Assembly: GCA_903877095.1 (NCBI GenBank)
Contig: CAIRCP010000038.1
Span: 1 to 38,730, forward strand
Reading direction: 5' to 3'
DNA length: 38,730 nucleotides
Source of the DNA: an uncultured Actinomycetes bacterium
GTDB lineage: Bacteria; Actinomycetota; Actinomycetes; Mycobacteriales; Mycobacteriaceae
Part shown: positions 31,950 to 38,730 of the stretch, piece after piece
Layout: every line of letters starts with the position of its first letter
How positions within the stretch are numbered: the first letter of the stretch is position 1
Notes under the pieces: model-generated
Database searches by the model: none
The model's input: the letters and a program-made list of their open reading frames with translations, nothing else
Told to the model about the DNA's origin: nothing
Translations under genes and position numbers: made by a program

Positions 31950-32696
31950 ATGGAACCCGTCTACCGCAGCATCGAGATCGCGGCGGCCGTCGCCGCCCGG
32001 ACGCGCGGCACCACGATCACCTATGAGGGGATGGAGAACATTCCCGCGCACGGCGGTGCCGTCATCGCGATGAACCACATCAGCTACATCGACTATCTGC
32101 CCGCCGGGCTGGCGACCCGGCAGCGCCGTCGTCGCATCCGGTTCATGCTCAAGGCCGAAATGCTCGAGGTCGGCGCCGTCGACTGGATCATCCGGCATAC
32201 CCGTTGCATCCCGGTGGATCGTTCGGCCGGTGCGGGCGCCTACAGCGAGGCGGTGCGGGATCTGCGGGCCGGTGAGTTGGTCGGGGTGTTCCCGGAGGCG
32301 ACCATCAGTCGCAGCTTCGAACTCAAGGAATTCAAGAGCGGCGCGGTGCGGATGGCGCTGGACGCCCAGGTCCCGATCGTCCCGCTGATTCTCTGGGGAG
32401 CGCAACGGATGTGGACCAAGGACCATCCAAAGAACCTGCGCCGCAACAATATTCCGTGGGTTATTCGGGCGGGCGAGCCGCTGGCTCCGCACGGTTCGGT
32501 GGCCGAACTGGACGCTGAGCTGCGCGCCAGGATGACGGCCGTCCTGCACGAGGTGCAGGAGCAGTACCCGCACCCTCCGGGCGCCTGGTGGGTGCCGGCC
32601 CGGCTGGGTGGCGCCGCCCCCACGCCGGCGGAGGCCAGGCGGATCGAAGAGGCCGAACTGGCCGAGCGCGCCCGCCGCGCTTCGGAGCGCCCCTGA
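31950..32696 (+). CDS. 1-acylglycerol-3-phosphate O-acyltransferase-family protein (copy 2)
   Basis: The 248-residue protein is a paralog of the preceding gene. It has NHISYID (NHxxxxD), FPEATISRSFELKEFKSG (identical over SRSFELKEFKSGA in both copies) and VPLILWGAQRMWTKDHPK. The charged C-terminal helix (RIEEAELAERARR) is also shared, so the pair arose by tandem duplication. Its ATG directly follows the stop of copy 1, and its own stop overlaps the start of the HAD gene (TGATG), giving a coupled three-gene operon. Confidence 0.9.
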   Translation: MEPVYRSIEIAAAVAARTRGTTITYEGMENIPAHGGAVIAMNHISYIDYLPAGLATRQRRRRIRFMLKAEMLEVGAVDWIIRHTRCIPVDRSAGAGAYSEAVRDLRAGELVGVFPEATISRSFELKEFKSGAVRMALDAQVPIVPLILWGAQRMWTKDHPKNLRRNNIPWVIRAGEPLAPHGSVAELDAELRARMTAVLHEVQEQYPHPPGAWWVPARLGGAAPTPAEARRIEEAELAERARRASERP

Positions 32697-33508
32697 TGCT
32701 GCCCGCCCTGATCGCCACCGACGTCGACGGCACCCTGCTGGATCCCGGTGAGCGCGTCACGGCGCGCACCAGGGAGGCGGTGGCGGCCGCCATCGCCGGG
32801 GGCGCGCATTTCGTGCTGGCCACCGGACGTCCCCCGCGGTGGATTCCGCCGGTGGTCGAGGGGTTGGGGTTCGCTCCGATGGCGGTGTGTGCCAACGGCG
32901 CGGTGATCTACGACGCGGCCGCCGACCGGGTCATCTCGGCCCGGACGCTCCCCGTCGATGTGCTGACCGAACTCGCGGAGATCGCCCTGCGCGTCATTCC
33001 GGGGGCCGGTCTGGCGGCCGAACGTATCGGCCGCAGCGCCCACGACACCGCCACCCCGCAGTTCGTCAGCGCGCCCGGATACGAGCACGCCTGGCTGAAC
33101 CCGGACAACACCGAGGTGTCCCACGGGGACCTGTTGAGCGCGCCCGCGGTCAAACTGCTCGTGCGCAAGCCGGGCATGCCCAGTGCGGAGTTGGCCGCCG
33201 CTCTCAACCGGCACGTCGGCATGCTCGGCGACATCACCTACTCCACCAACAACGGCCTGATCGAGATCAGCCCTATCGGCATCACCAAGGCCACCGGCCT
33301 GCAGGACGTGGCCCGCTCGCTCGAAATCGAGGCCGAGGACGTGGTCGCGTTCGGCGACATGCCGAACGACGTCCCGATGCTGCGCTGGGCCGGCCACGGC
33401 GTCGCGATGGGCAACGCCCATCCCGAGGCCATCGCCGCCGCCAACGAGGTCACCGCGCCGAACGACGACGACGGTCTGGCGCGGGTCCTCGAACGCTGGT
33501 GGCTGTAG
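32696..33508 (+). CDS. HAD-superfamily phosphatase, Cof/IIB type (Rv3813c type)
   Basis: The 270-residue hydrolase has motif I ATDVDGTLLDP (nucleophile Asp9 and general acid Asp11), motif II VLATGRPP, the conserved Lys in ISPIGITKATGL, and motif IV FGDMPNDVPML. A type IIB cap sits between motifs II and III. Cof-type enzymes dephosphorylate sugar phosphates, nucleotides or cofactors; the substrate is unknown. The operon with two lysophospholipid acyltransferases suggests a phospholipid or phosphatidate link, but that is inference. It converges on the FAAL gene. Confidence 0.92.
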   Translation: MLPALIATDVDGTLLDPGERVTARTREAVAAAIAGGAHFVLATGRPPRWIPPVVEGLGFAPMAVCANGAVIYDAAADRVISARTLPVDVLTELAEIALRVIPGAGLAAERIGRSAHDTATPQFVSAPGYEHAWLNPDNTEVSHGDLLSAPAVKLLVRKPGMPSAELAAALNRHVGMLGDITYSTNNGLIEISPIGITKATGLQDVARSLEIEAEDVVAFGDMPNDVPMLRWAGHGVAMGNAHPEAIAAANEVTAPNDDDGLARVLERWWL

Positions 33509-33524
33509 CGGAGGCGGTTGGGCC

Positions 33525-35231
33525 CTACCCGGCGAACTGGCCCGCCAGGTAGCGTTCGGCACACGCTGAGCGCTGCACCTTCCCGCTGGTCGTGACCGGG
33601 ATCGAGCCTGGTCGCCCGAGGATCAGCTCGCCGACTCGAACGCCGTGGGCCTGGGCGACCGATGCCGTCACCTGCTGCCGGATAGCGTCGGACCGCTCGC
33701 CGCTGGGGTCCTTCAGCTCCGCCACGACCACCAGCTTCTCGCCGGACTCGTCCGGGATGGCGACCGCAGCCACCCGCCCGCCGGTGATATTGCGCACCGT
33801 CGTTTCGATGTCGTCGGGGTAGTGGTTGCGTCCGTCGACGATCAGAAGGTCCTTCATCCGCCCGATGATGAACAAGTCGTCGTCGTAGATCACGCCCAGG
33901 TCGCCGGTCCGCAGCCACGGACCGTGCGGCGTACCGTCGGGCGGATCGGTCAGCCGGCCGCCAAAGGTGTTGGCGCGCAATTCCGGGTTGCGCCAATATC
34001 CCGATGCCACCTGCTCTCCGTGCACCCAGATTTCGCCGACCACGCCGGCCGGAACCGCCCGTGCGGTCTCCGGATCCACGATCCGCACCTCCGAGGATCG
34101 CGGCACGCCGGCGCTGACCAGCTCGGCACCGCCCTGCGCGCACTCTTCGGCACGGCCGGCGGTCATCGTCTCCGGGTCGAACCGCACCACCCTGGGAGCG
34201 GATCCGCCGGCAGAGGAGACCACGTACACCGTGGCCTCGGCCAGCCCGTAGCTGGTCCGCAACGCGGACTCCGGCAGGCCGAAGGACGCGAACCGCTCGT
34301 TGAACCGGCTTACGGTCGAGGGCAGCACCCGCTCGGCGCCGTTGATCATCACCACGACACCGCCAAGGTCCAGCCCCGCCATTTCCTCATCGGAGGTGCG
34401 GGACAGGGCTAACTCGTAAGCGAAGTTCGGTGCCGCGGTGAACGCATTGCGGTGCGCGGCGAGGTGGTGCATCCACCGGGCCGGCTTCTGCATGAATGCC
34501 ACCGGGGCCATCAACACCGCCGGACATCCCGTGGCGAGCGGAACGAAGACTCCCAGGACCAGGCCCATGTCGTGGTACAGCGGCGCCCATGAGACGACGG
34601 TGAGGTCGGTGGGGTCGACGTCGAGATGCTCGAGATAGTCGGCGAAGACCTGTTCGAGATTGGCGGTGACGTTGCGGTGGCTCATGGCCACCCCGGCGGG
34701 CTGCCGCGTCGAGCCGGAGGTGTACTGCAGATACGCGGTCTTCGTGACCGGCTGCGTCGCAGCCGGTGTCACGCCATGGGTGAAGTCCACCGCGTCGACC
34801 TCGATCACCCGCGGAGGGCGCTGGCTGAACTTCTCTCTCGCGTAGCTTCTGATGTCGTCGGCCAGTGCGGAGGTGGTCAGTACCGCGACGGGGCTGCTGT
34901 CCAGGAGCGCCCCGAGAACGCGGTCGTCGTGCTGGCCGGGTTGCGGCACCGGCAGCGGGACGGCGATGAACCCGGCTTCGATCGCGCCGAGGAAGCCGAC
35001 CACGTAATCCAGGCCCTGCGGCGCCAGAACTACGGCCCGATCACCGGGTGAGCCGTGCCGTTGGAGGTTTCCGGCGATCGCCGCGACGCGCTCGCGGAGT
35101 TGCGACCAGGTGAGACTGTCGGCCACGCCAGCCGGATCCGCCTCATAGTCGACGAACGTGTAGGCAATGTCGTCGGGCTGTTCCTGTGCCCTGCGCTCGA
35201 GCAATGCCGGAATACAGAGTGCGGCGATCAC
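33525..35231 (-). CDS. Fatty-acyl-AMP ligase (FAAL, FadD-type)
   Basis: The 568-residue adenylate-forming enzyme activates fatty acids as acyl-AMP for transfer to a carrier protein or polyketide synthase. Visible motifs are LQYTSGSTRQPAGV (ATP-binding), YGLAEATVYV, RTGDLGVIYDDDLFIIGRMKD and a conserved Lys near the C terminus (TSGKVQRS). The FAAL-typical VPLPVPQPGQHDDRV and WAPLYHDMGLVLG segments are present. It resembles FadD23 by recall, but no polyketide synthase, carrier protein or lipid transporter is nearby, so its product pathway is unclear. The start is GTG at 35231. It is divergent from the sulfide operon, sharing 160 bases of regulatory DNA. Confidence 0.9.
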   Translation of the reverse strand: MIAALCIPALLERRAQEQPDDIAYTFVDYEADPAGVADSLTWSQLRERVAAIAGNLQRHGSPGDRAVVLAPQGLDYVVGFLGAIEAGFIAVPLPVPQPGQHDDRVLGALLDSSPVAVLTTSALADDIRSYAREKFSQRPPRVIEVDAVDFTHGVTPAATQPVTKTAYLQYTSGSTRQPAGVAMSHRNVTANLEQVFADYLEHLDVDPTDLTVVSWAPLYHDMGLVLGVFVPLATGCPAVLMAPVAFMQKPARWMHHLAAHRNAFTAAPNFAYELALSRTSDEEMAGLDLGGVVVMINGAERVLPSTVSRFNERFASFGLPESALRTSYGLAEATVYVVSSAGGSAPRVVRFDPETMTAGRAEECAQGGAELVSAGVPRSSEVRIVDPETARAVPAGVVGEIWVHGEQVASGYWRNPELRANTFGGRLTDPPDGTPHGPWLRTGDLGVIYDDDLFIIGRMKDLLIVDGRNHYPDDIETTVRNITGGRVAAVAIPDESGEKLVVVAELKDPSGERSDAIRQQVTASVAQAHGVRVGELILGRPGSIPVTTSGKVQRSACAERYLAGQFAG

Positions 35232-35290
35232 GGTTTCATCCAGCCTTCCGGGTACCTGTCAGCCCCCCGATCGAGGAGAGAGACTAGCAC

Positions 35291-35346
35291 TTGCATATAC
35301 CCTAGGGGGTATGTAGGTTGAGTAGCTATACCCCATGCGGTATAGC
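35291..35346 (+). promoter_or_regulatory. Promoter with two CsoR/CstR-like operators before the sulfide operon
   Basis: TTGCAT (35291-35296) and TAGGTT (35314-35319) form a -35/-10 pair 17 bp apart. The spacer is filled by ATACCCTAGGGGGTAT (35297-35312), an inverted repeat with ATACCC/GGGTAT arms. A second site at 35325-35346 has perfect 8-base arms (GCTATACC/GGTATAGC) around CCATGC and covers the expected transcription start. Centres are 31 bp apart, about three helical turns. Such ATACCC...GGGTAT sites are typical of CsoR/CstR (DUF156) repressors. The divergent FAAL gene has TAGTCT on the minus strand at 35281-35286, so it may be co-regulated. Confidence 0.7.
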
Positions 35347-35391
35347 TAGGCGACGGCGCTGATCCCCTCGCCAAGGTCGAAGGAGACACCG

Positions 35392-36786
35392 ATGAAGTTC
35401 AACCAGTACTACCTGGATTGTCTGTCGCACGCGTCGTACCTGATCGGTGACGAGACGACCGGACGGGCCGTCGTCGTCGACCCGCAGCGTGACGTCAGCG
35501 AGTACATCGCCGACGCCAAGGAACTCGGCATGACCATCGAACTCGTCATCGAGACGCACTTCCACGCCGACTTCCTCTCCGGCCACCTCGAACTGGCCGA
35601 TGCCACCGGCGCCAAGATCGTCTTCTCCTCGGTGGCCAAGCCGGAGTTCGACTTCATGCCTGTCGACGACGGTGCGCGGTACTCGCTGGGCGACGTTCAG
35701 TTGGAGTTCCGCCACACCCCGGGGCACACCCCGGAGTCGATGAGCATCGTGGTCTATGAACACCCCGGCGACGCTTCTCCCGATTCTTGGGTCCCCTATG
35801 GAGTTCTCACCGGTGACACCCTGTTCATCGGCGACGTGGGACGCCCCGACCTGCTGGGTTCGATCGGGTTCACCAAGGAGGAACTCGCCGACAAGCTGTA
35901 CGACTCGCTGCACAACAAGCTGATGCCGTTGCCGGACGCCACCAAGGTCTACCCGGCCCACGGCGCTGGCTCGGCCTGCGGGAAGAACCTGTCGACCGAG
36001 TTGTGGTCGACCATGGGCGAGCAGCGCAAGACCAACTACGCGCTGCGTGCGTCGGACAAGGCCAGGTTCGTCGAGTTGGTGACCGAGGGTCAGCCCCCGG
36101 CGCCGGGCTACTTCGTCTACAACGCGATCCTCAACCGCAAGGGCCGTGAGCTGCTGGATGAGTCCGAGATGCCGACGGCGATGACCTACGCCGAGGTTCG
36201 CGAAGCCGTGAAGGGCGGAGCGGTGCTGGTCGACGGCCGGCTGCCGGAGGAGTTCGCGCTCGGCCACCTCAAGGGTGCGGTCAACATCGGGCTCGAGGGC
36301 CGCTATGCCGAGTTCGCCGGGTCGGTGGTCAAGCCCGAGGACGACATCATCTTGATGACCGACCCCGAGCGGGAGCTGGAGGGCAAGAACCGGCTGGGCC
36401 GGATCGGATTCGACCGGGTGGTCGGCTTCCTCAAGGACCCGTACGCGGTGATGTTCGAGAACCGGACGGACGTCGAAATCGCCTCGCGGCTGACGGCGAA
36501 CGCGCTTGGCGAGCGCATCGCCGATGTCCCTGAGCTGCAACTGGTGGACGTCCGCAACCCCGGTGAGGCCGCAGCCGGGATGATCGCCCACGCCGTCAAC
36601 ATCCCGGTCGGCCAGTTGCCGGATCGGATCGGCGAGTTGGACCCGGGCAAGCCCACCGTGGTGTACTGCGCTGGTGGGTACCGCTCCTCGGTGGCGGCCA
36701 GCTTGCTGCGGCAGCGTGGCTTCGCCGACGTGAGTGACGTCCTGGGCGGGTACAACGCCTGGGAAGAATCGAAACAGAACGCCTGA
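35392..36786 (+). CDS. Persulfide dioxygenase-rhodanese fusion (CstB-like)
   Basis: The 464-residue protein has an N-terminal metallo-beta-lactamase domain of the ETHE1/persulfide-dioxygenase kind (ETHFHADFLSGH with His56, His58 and Asp60; HTPGHTPES; TGDTLFIGDVGRPDL). Two rhodanese domains follow. The first (about 260-350) lacks a cysteine at the active site (ILMTDPERE). The second has Cys426 in VVYCAGGYRSS. CstB of Staphylococcus aureus has the same MBL/pseudo-rhodanese/rhodanese order and converts low-molecular-weight persulfides to thiosulfate. AAGGAG precedes the ATG. The SQR gene follows 18 bases later, so they form one sulfide-detoxification operon. Confidence 0.9.
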   Translation: MKFNQYYLDCLSHASYLIGDETTGRAVVVDPQRDVSEYIADAKELGMTIELVIETHFHADFLSGHLELADATGAKIVFSSVAKPEFDFMPVDDGARYSLGDVQLEFRHTPGHTPESMSIVVYEHPGDASPDSWVPYGVLTGDTLFIGDVGRPDLLGSIGFTKEELADKLYDSLHNKLMPLPDATKVYPAHGAGSACGKNLSTELWSTMGEQRKTNYALRASDKARFVELVTEGQPPAPGYFVYNAILNRKGRELLDESEMPTAMTYAEVREAVKGGAVLVDGRLPEEFALGHLKGAVNIGLEGRYAEFAGSVVKPEDDIILMTDPERELEGKNRLGRIGFDRVVGFLKDPYAVMFENRTDVEIASRLTANALGERIADVPELQLVDVRNPGEAAAGMIAHAVNIPVGQLPDRIGELDPGKPTVVYCAGGYRSSVAASLLRQRGFADVSDVLGGYNAWEESKQNA

Positions 36787-36804
36787 ACCACGACAAGGAA
36801 AACC

Positions 36805-38007
36805 ATGAGCACCACGGCGAAACATCAGGTCCTGATCATCGGTGGCGGCAGCGCGGGGATCACCGTGGCCGCCCGGACGCTCCGCAAGGGCTTCACCGAC
36901 GTCGCCGTCATCGAACCGGCCGACAAGCACTACTACCAGCCGTTGTGGACGCTGGTCGGGGGCGGTCAGGCCAAGGCGTCGGCCACCGAACGGTCGGAGG
37001 CCTCGGTGATGCCCAAGGACGCTGTGTGGATTCGCAAGGCCGCCAGCGAGGTCGATCCGGAGTCCAACACAGTCACCTGTGAGGACGGTTCGACCTACGG
37101 CTACGACGTGCTCGTGGTGTGCCCCGGCATCCAGCTGGACTGGAACAAGACCGAGGGGCTGACCGAGACGCTGGGCCGCAACGGCGTCTCGTCGAACTAC
37201 CGCTATGACCTTGCGCCGCGCACCTGGGACTTCATCCGTGGAACCCGAAGCGGTTCAGCGGTATTCGGGATGCCGTCGGGTCCGATGAAGTGCGCCGGCG
37301 CGCCGCAGAAGATCGCTTATCTGGCCGCTGATTACTGGCGCAAGCAGGGCGTGCTCAACAACATCGACATCCACCTGGTGGTGCCGACCCCCCGGATTTT
37401 CGGGATCCCCGCCATCGCCGACAGCCTGGACAACGTGATCGCCGACTACGGTATCCACCTGCACACGTCCTCGGAGATCACCGCCGTCGACGGCGACGCG
37501 CGCAAGGCCACCGTGACTCCGGTCGGTGAGGGTGGGACGGCCACCACGCTGGCCTTCGACATGCTGCACACGGTTCCCAAGCAGTCGGCGCCGGACTGGA
37601 TCAAGACCAGCCGGCTGTCCACCGGGGAGCCGACCGGGTACGTCGAGGTCGACAAGCACACCATGCAGCACGTTCGCTACCCGAACGTCTTCGCCCTCGG
37701 CGACGCCGGGTCGACGCCGAATTCCAAGACCGGTGCCGCCATCCGTAAACAGGCTCCGGTCGTCGTGGCGAACATCGAGGCCCATCTCAACGGCCGGCCG
37801 CTGATCGCGAGCTACGACGGGTATGCGTCGTGCCCGATCGTCACGTCGACCCACGACATGCTGCTGGCCGAGTTCGACTACGACTTCAACCTCACGCCGT
37901 CGTTCCCCGGGCTGAATCCGACGATCCCGCACCGACCGTACTGGTACCTCAAGAAGTACGGGCTGCCGTTCATGTACTGGAACGGGATGCTCAAGGGTCT
38001 CGCGTAG
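36805..38007 (+). CDS. sqr: Sulfide:quinone oxidoreductase (type II-like)
   Basis: The 400-residue flavoprotein starts with an FAD motif (VLIIGGGSAGITVAARTL) and has PSGPMKCAGAPQK with Cys163, FALGDAGSTPNSKTGAAIRKQ, and YDGYASCPIVTS with Cys343. The two cysteines are in the positions used by type II SQRs for persulfide transfer. KHYYQPLWTLVGGG is another family block. The enzyme oxidises sulfide to sulfane sulfur and passes electrons to menaquinone at the membrane, feeding the persulfide to the upstream dioxygenase-rhodanese. AAGGAAA precedes the ATG. Confidence 0.9.
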   Translation: MSTTAKHQVLIIGGGSAGITVAARTLRKGFTDVAVIEPADKHYYQPLWTLVGGGQAKASATERSEASVMPKDAVWIRKAASEVDPESNTVTCEDGSTYGYDVLVVCPGIQLDWNKTEGLTETLGRNGVSSNYRYDLAPRTWDFIRGTRSGSAVFGMPSGPMKCAGAPQKIAYLAADYWRKQGVLNNIDIHLVVPTPRIFGIPAIADSLDNVIADYGIHLHTSSEITAVDGDARKATVTPVGEGGTATTLAFDMLHTVPKQSAPDWIKTSRLSTGEPTGYVEVDKHTMQHVRYPNVFALGDAGSTPNSKTGAAIRKQAPVVVANIEAHLNGRPLIASYDGYASCPIVTSTHDMLLAEFDYDFNLTPSFPGLNPTIPHRPYWYLKKYGLPFMYWNGMLKGLA

Positions 38008-38076
38008 CTTTGTACGTCTCGTGATGTTTTCGAATGTCACTCCCGGATTCACGTCGGTCGCTAATGTCCGAGAGCT

Positions 38077-38616
38077 ATGGCCGCCAAAGATAGTGAACCA
38101 GCAGATGTAGTCGGTACCGCGCCGCCTGCCCGGCGGCGCAGTTGGAAGTGGCGGATTATCGGCGTCATCGCGGTCATTATCGTGGGCACTTTCATGACGT
38201 TCATCGTGTCTTCGTTCGTGAAAACACGGCATTCGTCGCTGGCTGCCGGTGACCCGAATTTGAGCGACGGCATTCGCATTACGGCAAACGTGGTCGACGT
38301 CGCGGCGGCGGACAAAGTGGTGCGCGTGCGGCTCGCGTTTCAACCGGTGGGCGCAATGGCCGAGGACAGCAACTTTGTGAGCAAGCCGGTCAAGGTCGTC
38401 GTGTTCGGCGGCGCCGACGTGATCCACGACTCCTATGAAGCGGGCGACATCATGTTGCCGGCCGACGTCCGCATCCCGCTGCGCTCTGGGACGATCACCA
38501 TGTACCCCCTGGACCGCTACGATTCGAATCTGCGGGTCGAAGTGACCGATGCCGAAAACGTGCCGATTCCGACGGCCATGTCAGTCGAGGCGTCTAGGGC
38601 GTGTCTCCCGAATTGA
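38077..38616 (+). pseudogene. DUF4436-type membrane protein, truncated by an insertion sequence
   Basis: The frame starts with a cytoplasmic segment, a transmembrane helix (about residues 28-46, IIGVIAVIIVGTFMTFIVSS) and an extracytoplasmic domain with the DUF4436-like segment GTITMYPLDRYDSNLRVEV. Intact mycobacterial members, as I recall, are nearly 300 residues with further C-terminal transmembrane helices. Here the native sequence stops at about 38593, where the IS begins. The last residues (SRACLPN) are encoded by the IS end, giving a 179-residue truncated product. The missing 3' part would lie beyond the IS, outside the window. It is not found at the left border. Confidence 0.75.
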
Positions 38617-38730
38617 AAGGTGTTGAACAGCGACGATTTCGCGGTGACACGTATGGGTGTGATTTCTGATGAGTTCTGGGCGGCTGTCGAATCGGTAATG
38701 CCCTCCGATGCGGGTAAGCGTGGTGGCAGG
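38594..38730 (+). mobile_element. IS5-family insertion sequence, one end (partial, inverted copy)
   Basis: This segment is the exact reverse complement of bases 2-138. The IS begins within or after CTAG at 38594-38597 and reads into GGCGTGTCTCCCGAATTG. It interrupts the DUF4436 gene. The remainder of the element is beyond the window. Confidence 0.85.
38653..38730 (+). CDS. IS5-family transposase, N-terminal fragment (runs off the window)
   Basis: The first 26 codons (MGVISDEFWAAVESVMP and on to GKRGGR) are identical to the left-border copy. The DUF4096-like start suggests an IS5-type DDE transposase. An in-frame GTG at 38644 is an alternative start. Confidence 0.7.
   Translation, partial: MGVISDEFWAAVESVMPSDAGKRGGR

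Noticed and set aside
35326..36930. Long open frame of more than 500 codons on the minus strand opposite the persulfide dioxygenase gene
   Set aside because: It mirrors a well-identified gene, has no recognisable motifs and arises from the strong third-position GC bias. The same applies to long minus-strand frames opposite 20433-21701, 22049-23638 and 32696-33508.
1..38730. Composite transposon carrying 38 kb of cargo between two IS copies
   Set aside because: The cargo is mostly core mycobacterial genes in conserved order, including serS, sodA and pheA. A contig bounded by a repeated IS explains the ends better.
1..38730. tRNA, rRNA or riboswitch genes
   Set aside because: Read-through of the intergenic spaces showed no T-loop/acceptor patterns or recognisable riboswitch cores. 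Covariance-model search would be needed to exclude small RNAs.

Overview
The window is high-GC mycobacterial DNA, most likely from a nontuberculous Mycobacterium/Mycolicibacterium. The basis is remembered gene identity and order: the genes follow, mostly inverted, the M. tuberculosis H37Rv block from about Rv3813c to Rv3853. That block contains rraA, espR, the Rv3847 and Rv3850 types, sodA, glpQ1, pheA, the Rv3835-Rv3837c types, serS, the Rv3818/Rv3819 types and the Rv3813c-Rv3816c types. GTG starts, stop/start overlaps and short or absent leaders also fit a mycobacterium. No alignment could be run, so orthology statements rest on recall.

Layout. 1-138: end of an IS5-type insertion sequence. 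231-3977: an exported protein, then a coupled three-gene run (DUF1295 membrane enzyme, FAD oxidoreductase, HhH-PHP protein). 3990-6713: a PonA2-type penicillin-binding protein with a PASTA domain and a long proline tail. 6773-8428: rraA, a CopC-like protein and an Rv3850-type protein. 8605-11035: an oppositely oriented three-gene unit (proline-rich exported protein, ImmA/IrrE-type metallopeptidase, MAB_1171c-type membrane protein) placed between the Rv3850-type gene and espR. 11032-13351: espR, an AT-richer regulatory region, an Rv3847-type gene, a 38-bp tandem repeat and sodA. 13352-14168: mostly non-coding, with a cluster of DnaA-box-like sequences. 14169-20157: a DUF4328 protein, glpQ1, an LCP-family enzyme, a CPBP-type membrane protein, pheA and a phosphoglycerate-mutase-type protein. 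20163-25542: a Cys-rich mini-protein, then two paralogous zinc-ribbon membrane proteins flanking a lipoprotein and an S53 serine-carboxyl peptidase. 25553-33508: Rv3836- and Rv3835-type genes, serS, a DUF5718 gene, an Rv3819-type gene, an MBL-Rieske protein, two acyltransferases and a HAD phosphatase. 33525-38007: a fatty-acyl-AMP ligase divergent from a sulfide-detoxification operon (persulfide dioxygenase-rhodanese plus sulfide:quinone oxidoreductase) that carries two CsoR/CstR-like operators. 38077-38730: a DUF4436 gene cut by a second, inverted copy of the same IS.

Most genes are core housekeeping or envelope functions. The less explained parts are (a) the zinc-ribbon membrane protein/lipoprotein/S53 peptidase/zinc-ribbon membrane protein cluster, (b) the ImmA-type protease unit beside espR, (c) the operator layout of the sulfide operon, and (d) several tandem repeats, some inside conserved enzymes. 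The two window ends are inverse copies of the same IS end, so the window may be a whole draft contig bounded by a repeat.
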